The notes under the pieces: generated by a model | Told to the model about the DNA's origin: nothing | Seen by the model: the letters and a program-made list of their open reading frames with translations, nothing else | Databases searched by the model: none | Assembly (NCBI RefSeq): GCF_001543895.1 | Contig: NZ_JYIJ01000019.1 | Coordinates: 372,001-436,000 of the forward strand | DNA from: Carbonactinospora thermoautotrophica | GTDB lineage: Bacteria > Actinomycetota > Actinomycetes > Streptomycetales > Carbonactinosporaceae | Direction of reading: 5' to 3' | Length of the DNA stretch: 64,000 nt | Shown: in pieces, positions 25,269 through 34,939 of the stretch | Numbering within the stretch: position 1 is the stretch's first letter | Layout: the number at the start of each line of letters is the position of its first letter | Made by a program: the position numbers and the translations under genes

Positions 25269-28135
25269 CCGCCACCACGTCCGCTGTGAACCACGCCGTC
25301 GGCAGCCTGGTCCGCGCCCGCGGCCGGGAGTGGGTGGTGCTGCCGGAGAGCACCCCCGACTTCCTCGTCCTCCGGCCGCTCGGCGGCGACGCCGACCTGG
25401 TGGCCGGGGTCTTCCCCGAGGAGGTGGAGCCGGCCGTCTTCCCGCCGCCCTCCGCCGACGACCGGGAGTTGGGCGACGCGGCCGGCGCCGGCCTGCTGCG
25501 CACCGCGCTGCGGATCGGGTTCCGCTCCTCGGCCGGCCCGTTCCGCTCGCTCGCCGGCATCGCGGTGGAGCCGCGCCAGTACCAGCTGGTGCCGCTGTTG
25601 ATGGCGCTGCGCATGGACACCGTCCGGCTGCTCATCGCCGACGACGTCGGCATCGGCAAGACGGTCGAGGCCGCCCTGGTCGCCAAGGAGCTGCTGGAGC
25701 AGGGCGAGGCCCGCGGGCTGGCCGTGCTGTGTTCCCCGGCCCTGGCCGAGCAGTGGCAGGCGGAGCTGCGCGACAAGTTCGCGATCGACGCCGAGCTGGT
25801 CCTGCCCTCCACGGTCACCAAGCTCGAACGCGGCCTGCCGCTGGGGGAGTCCTTGTTCGAGCACCACCGCTACACCGTCGTCTCCACCGACTTCATCAAG
25901 AGCGAGCGCCGCCGCGACCAGTTCCTGCGCACCTGCCCGGACCTGGTGATCGTGGACGAGGCGCACACCTGCGTCCCCGACGCCGCCGGCTCGGGCAAGC
26001 GCCAGCGCCAGCTCCGCTACGAGCTGCTGCGCCGGCTCGCCGAGGACCGCCAGCGCCACCTGATCCTGGTCACCGCCACCCCGCACAGCGGCAAGGAGGA
26101 GTCCTTCCGCAACCTCGTGGGCCTGCTCGACCCCGAGCTGGAAACCCTCGACCTGGAGCAGCCCAAGGGCCGGGAGCGGCTGGCCCGCCACTTCGTCCAG
26201 CGCCGCCGCCGCGACATCCGGCGCTACCTGGACCAGGCCACGCCCTTCCCGCACGACCGGTACGTCCGCGACGTCGGGTACGAGCTGAGCCCGGCCTACC
26301 GGAAGCTCTTCGAGAAGGTCCTCGCCTACGCCCGGGAGTCGGTCCGCGACGACGAGGGCAACCTCCGCCAGCGGGTCCGCTGGTGGTCGGCGCTGGCGCT
26401 GCTCCGCTCCCTCGCCTCCTCGCCCCGGGCGGCCGCCGCCACCCTGCGCACCCGGGCCAACGCCGCCGAGGCGGTCACCGTGGAGGAGGCCGACGAGCTG
26501 GGCCGGGCCGCCGTCCTCGACCTCGCCGAGGACGAGGCGCTGGAGGGGCTGGACGCCACCCCCGGCGGCGACGCCTCCGACCCGGGCGACCCGCGCAACG
26601 CCGAGCGCCGCCGCCTGCTGGAGCTGGCCCGCGAGGCCGACAAGCTGGAGGGCAAGGCCGACGCCAAGCTCGCCACCCTGGTCACCGAGGTCAAGGGGCT
26701 GCTCGCCGACGGGTACGACCCGATCGTCTTCTGCCGCTACATCCACACCGCCGAGTACGTGGCCGAGCACCTGGCCAAGGCGCTGGGCAACAAGGCCGCG
26801 GTCCGCGCGGTCACCGGCACCCTGCCCCCGGCCGAGCGGGTCGCCCGGATCGAGGAGCTCACCGCCGTCGCGGGCCGGCACGTCCTGGTCGCCACCGACT
26901 GCCTGTCCGAGGGCGTCAACCTGCAGGAGCACTTCCAGGCCGTGGTCCACTACGACCTGGCCTGGAACCCCACCCGGCACGAGCAGCGCGAGGGCCGGGT
27001 CGACCGGTTCGGCCAGCGGCACCCGGACGTGCGGGCGGTCACCATCTTCGGCAAGGACAACCGGATCGACGGGCTCGTCCTGGAGGTCCTCATCCGCAAG
27101 CACCGGGAGATCCGCAAGGCCACCGGCGTGGCCGTCCCGGTGCCCGACTCCGGCGACAACCTCGTCCAGGCCCTGCTGGAGGGCCTGCTGCTGCGCGGCG
27201 AGGAGTACGTCCAGGAGCAACTCACCTTCGACGACGGCCTCGGCCTCGGCGAGCAGCGGCGGCTGCTGCACCAGGAGTGGCAGTCCGCGGCGGAACGCGA
27301 GTCCAAGGCGCTCACCAAGTACGCCCAGTCCGGCATCAAGCCCGAGGAGGTGGCCCGCGAGGTGGCCGCGGTCCGGGAGGCGCTGGGCAGCGCCGCCGAC
27401 GTGGCCGGCTTCGTCCGGGAGGTGCTCACCGCGCTCGGCGCGGGCGTGCGCCGCACCGACGACGGGTTCAGCGCGCCGCTCACCCCGCTCCCGGTCGGGC
27501 TGCGCCACGCCCTGGAGACGGTCACCGGCGGCCGGGGCGAGCTGGTCTGCCACGAGCTGCCGCCCGCGCCCCGGGGCGAGGCCGCGCTGGTCCGCACCGA
27601 CCCGGCGGTGGCGGCGATCGCCCAGTACGTCCTGGACGCCGCCCTCGACCCGAGCCTGCCGCTGCGCGAGCGGCCGGCCCGCCGCTGCGGGGTGATGCGC
27701 ACCCGCGCGGTGAGCCAGCGGACCACGCTGCTGCTGGTCCGCTACCGCTTCCACCTCACCCTGCCCGGCCGGGTGGCCGAGCGGACCCAGGTCGCCGAGG
27801 AGGCCCGGGTGCTCGCCTTCCGCGGCGGCGCGGACGCCCCGGAGTGGCTGCCCGAGGAGGAGACCGCGGCGCTGCTCGCCGCCGAACCGGCCGGGAACCT
27901 CCTGCCCGAGCAGGTGCGCCAGGTCGCCGAGCGGGCCGTGGCCGGCCTCGGGCGGCTCCAGGCCGCGCTGGACGCCCGCGGCGAGCAGCTCGCCGTGGAG
28001 CTGCGCGACGCCCACCGCCGGGTCCGCACCGCCGCGGGCGCGGCCCGCCGCGGCCTCGCCGTGGCCGCGCAGCCGCCCGCCGACGTCCTCGGCGTGTACG
28101 TGTACCTGCCCGTCCCCCACGGAGGAGCCCTGTGA
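25265..28135 (+). CDS. drmD: SNF2-type ATPase, DrmD-like
   Basis: This 956-residue superfamily 2 translocase shows DDVGIGKTVEAALVAKELL (Walker A, about residue 126), IVDEAHTCVPD (Walker B, about 228), TATPHSGKEESF, and in lobe 2 SEGVNLQEHF followed by DLAWNPTRHEQREGRVDRFGQ-like motif VI. The order, length and position next to an adenine methyltransferase match DrmD, the SNF2-like ATPase of class 1 DISARM systems. Such motors move on double-stranded DNA without strand separation. Start GTG 25265 overlaps the previous stop by four bases, and its own stop overlaps the next start in the same way, so G-H-I protein ratios are likely coupled. DISARM membership is inferred from family resemblance; other SNF2 defence ATPases (RapA/HepA-like) are possible. 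Confidence 0.88.
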   Translation: MTATTSAVNHAVGSLVRARGREWVVLPESTPDFLVLRPLGGDADLVAGVFPEEVEPAVFPPPSADDRELGDAAGAGLLRTALRIGFRSSAGPFRSLAGIAVEPRQYQLVPLLMALRMDTVRLLIADDVGIGKTVEAALVAKELLEQGEARGLAVLCSPALAEQWQAELRDKFAIDAELVLPSTVTKLERGLPLGESLFEHHRYTVVSTDFIKSERRRDQFLRTCPDLVIVDEAHTCVPDAAGSGKRQRQLRYELLRRLAEDRQRHLILVTATPHSGKEESFRNLVGLLDPELETLDLEQPKGRERLARHFVQRRRRDIRRYLDQATPFPHDRYVRDVGYELSPAYRKLFEKVLAYARESVRDDEGNLRQRVRWWSALALLRSLASSPRAAAATLRTRANAAEAVTVEEADELGRAAVLDLAEDEALEGLDATPGGDASDPGDPRNAERRRLLELAREADKLEGKADAKLATLVTEVKGLLADGYDPIVFCRYIHTAEYVAEHLAKALGNKAAVRAVTGTLPPAERVARIEELTAVAGRHVLVATDCLSEGVNLQEHFQAVVHYDLAWNPTRHEQREGRVDRFGQRHPDVRAVTIFGKDNRIDGLVLEVLIRKHREIRKATGVAVPVPDSGDNLVQALLEGLLLRGEEYVQEQLTFDDGLGLGEQRRLLHQEWQSAAERESKALTKYAQSGIKPEEVAREVAAVREALGSAADVAGFVREVLTALGAGVRRTDDGFSAPLTPLPVGLRHALETVTGGRGELVCHELPPAPRGEAALVRTDPAVAAIAQYVLDAALDPSLPLRERPARRCGVMRTRAVSQRTTLLLVRYRFHLTLPGRVAERTQVAEEARVLAFRGGADAPEWLPEEETAALLAAEPAGNLLPEQVRQVAERAVAGLGRLQAALDARGEQLAVELRDAHRRVRTAAGAARRGLAVAAQPPADVLGVYVYLPVPHGGAL

Positions 28136-31100
28136 CCGCCGCCACCGCCACCCCACGCGCCGGGTTCACCGCCGTCCGGGTCGTCGGCGGGCTGCTCCCC
28201 GCCGACCTGCTCGCCCGCATCTCCGCCGGGGACCCCGCCCTGCCCGGCAACACCCCGGCCGACTACCACCTCGCCGCCGGCGAGCGGCTCGGCGACGCCG
28301 CCAGCCGCGCCTGGGCCTACCTGCTCGGCGCGTACCGCGCCTTCCGCGACCAGCTGGCCAAGCTGCCCGAGACCGACCGGGCCACCTCACTCACCCGGGA
28401 ACGGTGGCTACAGCTCCTGTTCCGCGAACTCGGCTACGGCCGGCTGGCCACCACCCGCGGGATCACCGCCGGGGACCGGTCCTACCCGGTCAGCCACCTG
28501 TGGGAGAGCGTCCCGATCCACCTGCTCGGCTGGCGGATCGACCTGGACCGGCGCACCCCGGGCACGGCCGGCGCGGCCGGGGCCGCGCCCCAGTCGATGC
28601 TGCAGGAGTGCCTCAACCGCAGCGACGACCACCTGTGGGGGGTGCTCTCCAACGGGCGGCTGCTGCGCGTCCTGCGCGACTCCACCTCGCTGGTCGGCTC
28701 GGCCTACGTCGAGTTCGACCTGGAGGCCATCTTCGACGGGGAGCTGTACTCCGACTTCGTCCTGCTGTACGCCCTCCTCCACCAGTCCCGGCTGGAAAAC
28801 CGGCCCGTGGGGGAGGACGGCACGCCCAGCCCGGCCGGCTGCTGGCTGGAGCGGTGGCGCGGCTTCGCCGTGGAGCAGGGCACCCGCGCCTTGGACGCGC
28901 TGCGCGACGGGGTGACCCGCGCGCTGGAGGAGCTGGGCACCGGCTTCCTGCAGCACCCGGCCAACGCCGGGCTGCGCGACCGGCTGGCCTCCGGCGAGGT
29001 GAGCCGGGACGACTACCACCGGGCGCTGCTGCGCCTGGTCTACCGGCTGCTGTTCCTCTTCGTCGCCGAGGACCGCGACGCCCTGCTCGACCCGGCCGCC
29101 GACCCGGCCGCCCGGGAGCGGTACGAGCGGTACTTCTCCACCGCCCGGCTGCGCCGGATCGCCGCCCGCCGGCACGGCGACGCCAAGGGCGACCTGTGGC
29201 AGGGGCTGCTGCGCGTCCTGGACGGGCTCGGCGCCGAGGGCGGGGAGCCCCGGCTCGGCCTGCCCGGCCTGGGCGGCCTGTTCGACGACGGGCCGCTGGA
29301 CCGGCTGCTGCACGAGCACCAGCTGCCCAACTCCGCCCTGCTCGCCGCGGTGCGGGCGCTGTCCACCGTGCGGGACAGGGACTCCCAGCGGCCCCGCCCG
29401 GTCGACTACCGCAACCTGGGTTCGGAGGAGCTGGGCAGCGTGTACGAGTCGCTGCTGGAGCTGATCCCCCGGATCGACCCGGCAGCGCGCACCTTCCGCC
29501 TGGAGCAGTTGGCCGGCAACGAACGCAAGACCTCCGGCTCCTACTACACCCCGGCCTCGCTGATCGAGTGCCTGCTCGACTCCGCCCTCGACCCCGTCCT
29601 CGATGAGGCGGTCAAGGACGCGAACCCGGAGCGGGCGCTGCTGGAGGTCACCGTCTGCGACCCGGCCTGTGGCTCGGGGCACTTCCTGGTGGCCGCCGCG
29701 CGGCGGATCGCCAAGCGGCTGGCCATGGTGCGCACCGGCGAGGTCGAGCCGCCGCCGGAGGCGGTCCGCTCGGCCCTGCGCGAGGTGGTGGCCCACTGCG
29801 TGTACGGCGTGGACGTCAACCCGCTCGCCGCCGAGCTGGCCAAGGTCTCGCTCTGGCTGGAGGCGCTGGAGCCGGGCAAGCCGCTCGCCTTCCTCGACGC
29901 CCAGATCAAGGTGGGCAACGCCCTGCTCGGTGTCACGCCGAAGCTGCTCCGCGACGGCGTCCCGGACGAGGCGTTCAAGGCCCTGGAGGGCGACGACAAG
30001 AAGATCGTCGCCTCGCTGCGCAAGCAGAACACCAAGGAACGCTCCGGCCAGGGGAGCTTCTTCGCCGCCGACGTGGTGCGGGTGGACAACCACGCCTTGG
30101 CCGAGGCCGCCCGGGGCATCGTCGACGCGCCCGTCCGGTCGCTCACCGACGTCCACGTCCAGGCCCGCCGGCTGCGGGAGCTGGAGTCCTCGCCTGAGCT
30201 GCGTCGCGCCAAGCGGGTCGCCGACGCCTGGTGCGCGGCCTTCGTCTGGCGCAAGGCCCCGGACGCGCCCCCGGCTATCACCACCGACACGCTGTGCGCG
30301 CTCGACGCCGACGAGCCCGAGGTCCCGGAGTCGGTGCTGGCCGAGCTGGACCGGCTCGCCGAGGAGTACCGGTTCTTCCACTGGCACCTGGAGTTCCCGC
30401 AGGTCTTCACCGTGGACGGCGACGACGAGGCGGTCGACGCCAACCCCGACACCGGCTGGCGCGGCGGCTTCCGGGTGGTGCTCGGCAACCCGCCGTGGGA
30501 GCACATCGAACTCAAGGAGCAGGAGTTCTTCGCGGGACGTGCCCCGGACATCGCCGAAGCGGCCGGTGCCAAGCGCAAGCGGCTCATCGCAGCGCTTGCC
30601 GAGGACCCGGAGCGCGAGCCTGTCTATCGGAGCTACGCCGCCGAGAAACGCCGGATTGACGGCATTCGTCACTTCGTCACCAGCTCGGGGATCTACCCGC
30701 TGACCGCACGGGGGCGGGTCAAGACGGATCCGCTCTTCGCCGAGATCGGCCGGGCCCTGCTCCACCCGCGTGGCCGGTTCGGCATGATCCTGCCGACCGG
30801 CATCGCCACCGACGCCACCACGCAGTACTTCTTCAAGGATCTGGTGGAGACCCGGTCGCTGGTGCGCCTCTATGACTTTGAGAACGCGAAACCGATCTTC
30901 CATGGGGTGCATCGGAGTTACAGGTTCTGCGCCCTGACTCTTACCGGGCGAAGCTGCTCCGTTCCAGAAGTCGGATTTGCTTTTTTCCTGCACGACCTTG
31001 TCGAACTCGGTGAGAGGGAGAGGCGTTTCACCCTCACCCCGGAGGAGATCAAGATCCTCAACCCCAATACCGGCACCTGTCCGGTCTTCATCTCCCGCCG

Positions 31101-32145
31101 GGACGCCGAGATCACCCTCGGCGTCTACCGCCGGGTGCCAGTCCTCCTCCGTGCAGGCACCCCGGACGGCAACCCGTGGGGCGTGTCGTTCATGCAGGGC
31201 TTGTTCAACATGACCTCCGACTCCCACCTCTTCCGCACTCGGGACGAGCTGGAGGCCGAGGGCTGGACGCTCCACGGCAACGTCTTCGTCAAGGGCGAGG
31301 AGCGCATGCTTCCGCTGTACGAGGCGAAGATGCTCCACCACTACGACCACCGCTGGGCTACCTACGAGCCCGATGGATCAACTCGCAACTTTACTTCTGG
31401 TGAAAAAGATAATCCGTACACCGTTGTCATTCCGCGCTACTGGGTAGCAGAAAAAGAAGTTGATGTACAGCTCGTAAAGCGCAAATGGGGTCAAAGTTAT
31501 TTTCTTGGCTTCCGGAATGTTTGTCGTAGTACGGATGAGCGAACGATCATCATCGGATTTATGCCGAGATGTCCTGTTGGGCACAGCATGCCTTTGATCT
31601 CGGCAAGCAATCCTTGTGCACTGCAGGCGATTCTTTCTTCATTTGTGGTTGATTATATTCTTCGACAAAAGTTGGGAGGGGTAAATCTTACTTTTAATTA
31701 CTTCGAGCAGATTCCTGTAATTGATGTAAAACTCATTGCTCGGCCTTCACATTGGTGTTCCTCTGAGGCTCTCGGTAACTGGATCACTGCTCGTGTACTT
31801 GAGTTGACCTACACCGCCTGGGACATGGCGCCGTTCGCGGACGACCTGGGGGATGACGGCCCACCGTTCCGGTGGGACGAGGAACGCCGGTTCCTGCTCC
31901 GCGCCGAGCTGGACGCCGCCTTCTTTCACCTCTATGGCGTCAATCGGGATGACGTGGCCTACATCATGGACACCTTCCCTATCGTGCGCCGCAAGGACGA
32001 GGAAAAGTTCGGCGAGTACCGCACCAAGCGACTCATCCTTGAGATCTACGACGCCATGGCCAAGGCGATCGAGACCGGCGAGCCCTACCGCACCGTGCTC
32101 GACCCGCCGCCCGGCCAGGGGCCGCGCCACGCCGATAGGGCGTAA
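28132..32145 (+). CDS. N6-adenine DNA methyltransferase, DrmMI/PglX-like
   Basis: The protein has 1337 residues. DPACGSGHFLVAAARRIAKR (about residue 509) is the AdoMet-binding motif I, NPLAAELAKVSLWLEAL follows, and LGNPPWEH (about 785) is the catalytic NPPW motif of N6-adenine methylases. The length and the spacing of these motifs fit the Eco57I/PglX/DrmMI group, which marks host DNA in DISARM and BREX. The C-terminal target-recognition part (about 31370-31800) is strikingly AT-rich compared with both flanks: 18 of 60 bases are G or C in 31681-31740. This suggests a swapped recognition domain. GTG 28132 overlaps the stop of the SNF2 gene. The frame runs open far upstream but that part is another gene's shadow. 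Confidence 0.92.
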   Translation: MTAATATPRAGFTAVRVVGGLLPADLLARISAGDPALPGNTPADYHLAAGERLGDAASRAWAYLLGAYRAFRDQLAKLPETDRATSLTRERWLQLLFRELGYGRLATTRGITAGDRSYPVSHLWESVPIHLLGWRIDLDRRTPGTAGAAGAAPQSMLQECLNRSDDHLWGVLSNGRLLRVLRDSTSLVGSAYVEFDLEAIFDGELYSDFVLLYALLHQSRLENRPVGEDGTPSPAGCWLERWRGFAVEQGTRALDALRDGVTRALEELGTGFLQHPANAGLRDRLASGEVSRDDYHRALLRLVYRLLFLFVAEDRDALLDPAADPAARERYERYFSTARLRRIAARRHGDAKGDLWQGLLRVLDGLGAEGGEPRLGLPGLGGLFDDGPLDRLLHEHQLPNSALLAAVRALSTVRDRDSQRPRPVDYRNLGSEELGSVYESLLELIPRIDPAARTFRLEQLAGNERKTSGSYYTPASLIECLLDSALDPVLDEAVKDANPERALLEVTVCDPACGSGHFLVAAARRIAKRLAMVRTGEVEPPPEAVRSALREVVAHCVYGVDVNPLAAELAKVSLWLEALEPGKPLAFLDAQIKVGNALLGVTPKLLRDGVPDEAFKALEGDDKKIVASLRKQNTKERSGQGSFFAADVVRVDNHALAEAARGIVDAPVRSLTDVHVQARRLRELESSPELRRAKRVADAWCAAFVWRKAPDAPPAITTDTLCALDADEPEVPESVLAELDRLAEEYRFFHWHLEFPQVFTVDGDDEAVDANPDTGWRGGFRVVLGNPPWEHIELKEQEFFAGRAPDIAEAAGAKRKRLIAALAEDPEREPVYRSYAAEKRRIDGIRHFVTSSGIYPLTARGRVKTDPLFAEIGRALLHPRGRFGMILPTGIATDATTQYFFKDLVETRSLVRLYDFENAKPIFHGVHRSYRFCALTLTGRSCSVPEVGFAFFLHDLVELGERERRFTLTPEEIKILNPNTGTCPVFISRRDAEITLGVYRRVPVLLRAGTPDGNPWGVSFMQGLFNMTSDSHLFRTRDELEAEGWTLHGNVFVKGEERMLPLYEAKMLHHYDHRWATYEPDGSTRNFTSGEKDNPYTVVIPRYWVAEKEVDVQLVKRKWGQSYFLGFRNVCRSTDERTIIIGFMPRCPVGHSMPLISASNPCALQAILSSFVVDYILRQKLGGVNLTFNYFEQIPVIDVKLIARPSHWCSSEALGNWITARVLELTYTAWDMAPFADDLGDDGPPFRWDEERRFLLRAELDAAFFHLYGVNRDDVAYIMDTFPIVRRKDEEKFGEYRTKRLILEIYDAMAKAIETGEPYRTVLDPPPGQGPRHADRA

Positions 32146-32190
32146 GACCAGCCGAAGCAGCGCGCTATGAAGTGAAAATTGGCGAAAGGG

Positions 32191-33963
32191 GTGGGAGAGT
32201 TGGGGGATTTCACTGCAGTCGAGCAGGCTCTGTCGGGTCGGACCGACCTCGACCAGTACGGGGACAACAAGCGTTTGCTCTTCGCCTTGCAGTTGAAGTT
32301 CGGCATCGAGGACATCCACGCTGTCGCTGCCGCAGCACTGACTGATGGTTCGGCGGACAAGTCCTGCGACCTGCTTTACGTAGATCGTGAAGCGGAGGAA
32401 ATTGTTCTGGCTCAGGCCTACGAGGCGGGAAACCCGAACAAGGCGTCGGCCAAGGAAAGCAAGGCTGCCGATCTGCATCAGGCGGCGTCATGGGTATTTG
32501 GCGCGCCCATCAGTGAAGTGCCGGAGAGGTTGCAGTCGGCGGTCCGTGAGGCGCGGGCTGCGCTAGAAGATCGGCAGATTCGACAGGTGTCTGTCTGGTT
32601 TGTGCATAACCTGCCAGAGTCGGAGACCGTACAGAAAGAGCTTGACCAGATCCGCCATTCGGTGGACGTGTGGTTGAAAGACCGTTACTCAGATTCGTCA
32701 GTCGATACAATCAACGCCGTTGAGATCGGCCGTAACCGGTTGGCTGATTGGTACCACGGGTCGCAAAGCCCAATCATCATCGATGATGTGATCTCCGTGC
32801 CTGTTGATGGCTACTTCCGTGAAACACATGGCCGTTGGGAGGCCTACTGTACTTCCATCGATGTTCGCTGGCTGAAGAACATGTTCTGGCAGTACAGGGA
32901 TCGGCTCTTCTCGGCTAATGTTCGCAACTACTTGGGAATTGCGTGGCGACGTGGGAATATCAACAGCGGCATCAGAAAGACGGTGGAAGAGGAGCCGGAG
33001 AATTTCTGGGTCTACAACAACGGGATCACGGCACTAGTCCATCGAGTCGAGCCGGGGCCGGACAACTCTTCTCTCGTGATCACCGGACTCTCTATTGTCA
33101 ACGGCGCACAGACCACAGGAGTGATCGGGAACTCGAGTGCGATTAATCCATCGCGAAGCCCGAAAGTCCTCGCTCGGTTCATCGTTTGTAGAGACCCGGA
33201 GATCGTTCGCTGCATCATCCGGTACAACAACCGGCAGAACGCCATCGTGGCTTCCGATTTCCGCAGTAACGACCGGGTGCAGAAGCGTCTGGTACGGGAA
33301 TTCCAAGAACTGGGGGTAGTTGGTTACAACGGGGGCCGCCGTGGCGGTATTGAGGACGTCATCCGCCGGCCCGCCGACAACGCGGTACCAGCGACCAGTG
33401 CTGCTCAGGCGCTTGCGGCATTCCATGGCGAGCCAGGAACTGCCTACCATGAGAAAAGTGAGATTTGGGAGTCGGACAAGCTCTATCACCGTTTCTTCTC
33501 CGACCGTACTACTGCCCGTCACGTTTTCTTCTGTTTCTCACTCCAGCGAGCGGTAGAGGAGACCAAGAAGCGGCTGCGTACGAAACTGAACGAGGGACTT
33601 AGAAAGGATGAGAAGCAGGCGGTCGAATTCTTCGAGCGTCGTGGTTCCGTCCTGCTGCTTGTGGCAGCTATTGGGACGTGCATGGAGATCTACCTGGACC
33701 GGTCTATCCCCAACCCGTTCGAGTTGGGCTTCGCGGACAAGCCGACCCTTCCCGAAGCGATTGACCGTTGGAATCCGCTGGTCGAGTCAGCTCTTCCGTG
33801 GGCTGTCTATCACCTTGATCCTGTTCTGAAGGGGGAGAGCCTTCGCCGGCACGACGAGGTGCGGGACGCGCTGGAGAAGTTCCAGGCCAGCATTGGTTCG
33901 GTCGCTAACGTCAATAAGGAAATTTTCCAGGCCTTCGCGGCCCATGTCCGATGCGGGAAGTGA
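32191..33963 (+). CDS. AIPR-family protein (abortive infection phage resistance)
   Basis: The 590-residue product contains the AIPR core: FWVYNNGITALVHRVE, a strand, then GLSIVNGAQTTGVIGNSS and a helix with VRCIIRYNNRQNAI. AIPR proteins have been found in abortive-infection and restriction loci; a nuclease role is suspected for some members. GTG 32191 is preferred (GAAAGG just upstream); TTG 32179 and TTG 32200 are in frame. The gap to the methyltransferase gene is 45 bp. GC content is lower than in the flanking helicase genes, so the gene may have joined the operon separately. Its end overlaps or touches the beginning of the next gene. Confidence 0.87.
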   Translation: MGELGDFTAVEQALSGRTDLDQYGDNKRLLFALQLKFGIEDIHAVAAAALTDGSADKSCDLLYVDREAEEIVLAQAYEAGNPNKASAKESKAADLHQAASWVFGAPISEVPERLQSAVREARAALEDRQIRQVSVWFVHNLPESETVQKELDQIRHSVDVWLKDRYSDSSVDTINAVEIGRNRLADWYHGSQSPIIIDDVISVPVDGYFRETHGRWEAYCTSIDVRWLKNMFWQYRDRLFSANVRNYLGIAWRRGNINSGIRKTVEEEPENFWVYNNGITALVHRVEPGPDNSSLVITGLSIVNGAQTTGVIGNSSAINPSRSPKVLARFIVCRDPEIVRCIIRYNNRQNAIVASDFRSNDRVQKRLVREFQELGVVGYNGGRRGGIEDVIRRPADNAVPATSAAQALAAFHGEPGTAYHEKSEIWESDKLYHRFFSDRTTARHVFFCFSLQRAVEETKKRLRTKLNEGLRKDEKQAVEFFERRGSVLLLVAAIGTCMEIYLDRSIPNPFELGFADKPTLPEAIDRWNPLVESALPWAVYHLDPVLKGESLRRHDEVRDALEKFQASIGSVANVNKEIFQAFAAHVRCGK

Positions 33964-33970
33964 GGCGCAC

Positions 33971-34939
33971 GTGGCCCACCCCTTCGATCGTCACCGCCGT
34001 AGCGGGGTTCCGGAGAAGTGGGCGCTGCTCACCCGGGCGCTGGAGGCGATGCCGCCGGGCACCTGGATCACCTACGGCGACCTGGCCGAACTCATCGGCA
34101 CCGTGCCGCTCGCGGTCGGTCAGCACATCGCCGGCAACCCGGTGCCCAACCCCCACCGGGTGCTCCGCTCCGACGGGCGGGTCTCCCCGGACTTCCGCTG
34201 GGTCGACCCGAACCGCACCGACGACCCGCGCAAGCTCCTCGAAGCCGAGGGCGTGGTCTTCGACGCCGACGGCCGGGCCGATCCCGCGCAGCGGGTCACC
34301 GCCGAGGGGTTCCGCTTCCTTCTCGGCCCCGACGAAGCCGAAGAGACCGCCGAGAAGACCGCCACCCGCCGGGCCTGGCTGGTGCGCGGGTCCAGCGTCC
34401 GCGGGGCCAACCTGGTGCCGGACTGGCTGGCCGAGGGGTTCTGCTCGCTGCCCGCGGCCAAGCTGCGCGAGCTGTCGCCTGGGACCCCATACGAGCAGGT
34501 CAAGGAGGCGGTGGAGGAGGACTACGCCCACGCCTCCTACCACGACCGCAGCGAGAAGGCGTACGAGTTCCACACCTTCCTCACCAGGATGCGCGAGGGC
34601 GACCTGGTGCTCACCACCGCCACCGGCGGGCGGGCCTACCTGGGCGTGGTCGCCGGGGAGCCGCAGTTCGTGGCCAGCAGGGACAACACCTCCAACCTGC
34701 GCCGCCCGGTGCGGTGGCACCGGGAGCCCTTCGACTGGGTGGACGACCTGCCGGACGGCATCGAGACCAAGCTGCAGACCCAGGCGACCGTGGTCGACCT
34801 GACCGACTTCGTCGACGAGCTGGCCGCGCTGATCGGCGCGGGCGGGGAGCCGGAGGCCGCCGAGGCCCGGCCGCGCGAGCTGGTCCTGCCCGACCCCACC
34901 CCGGAGCTGGCCGAGAAGCTGCTGGTCGACCTCGACTGA
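33971..34939 (+). CDS. N-terminal half of a split McrB-like protein: ATL-type wHTH plus EVE-like sensor domain
   Basis: Residues 1-100 resemble the DNA-binding domain of O6-alkylguanine methyltransferase-like (ATL) proteins: MPPGTWITYGDLAELIG, then VPNPHRVLRSDGRVS, with Asn-Pro in place of the catalytic Pro-Cys. Residues about 135-250 (RAWLVRGSSVRGANLVPDW ... GDLVLTTATGGRAYLGVV) look like an EVE/PUA-type modified-base reader. GTG 33971 is chosen (GTGAGG 5 bp upstream); ATG 33944 in frame overlaps the AIPR gene. The frame ends at TGA 34937-34939 and continues without shift into the McrB AAA+ domain. Related McrB proteins commonly have a Trp just before this point (W-L-x-E-I), so TGG to TGA is the simplest explanation. 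The function as a free protein is unclear. Confidence 0.75.
   Translation: MAHPFDRHRRSGVPEKWALLTRALEAMPPGTWITYGDLAELIGTVPLAVGQHIAGNPVPNPHRVLRSDGRVSPDFRWVDPNRTDDPRKLLEAEGVVFDADGRADPAQRVTAEGFRFLLGPDEAEETAEKTATRRAWLVRGSSVRGANLVPDWLAEGFCSLPAAKLRELSPGTPYEQVKEAVEEDYAHASYHDRSEKAYEFHTFLTRMREGDLVLTTATGGRAYLGVVAGEPQFVASRDNTSNLRRPVRWHREPFDWVDDLPDGIETKLQTQATVVDLTDFVDELAALIGAGGEPEAAEARPRELVLPDPTPELAEKLLVDLD

Noticed and set aside
25201-28131. Extension of the methyltransferase frame over the whole SNF2 gene
   Set aside because: Arg/Pro/Ala-rich low-complexity translation; the true start is the GTG at 28132 coupled to the SNF2 stop.
28408-31350. Reverse-strand frame of 980 codons opposite the methyltransferase
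   Set aside because: No motifs, and the methyltransferase motifs are clear on the other strand.
34937-34939. TGA in McrB read as selenocysteine
   Set aside because: No Cys or selenocysteine is expected at this position (families have Trp) and no SECIS-like hairpin is seen right after it.
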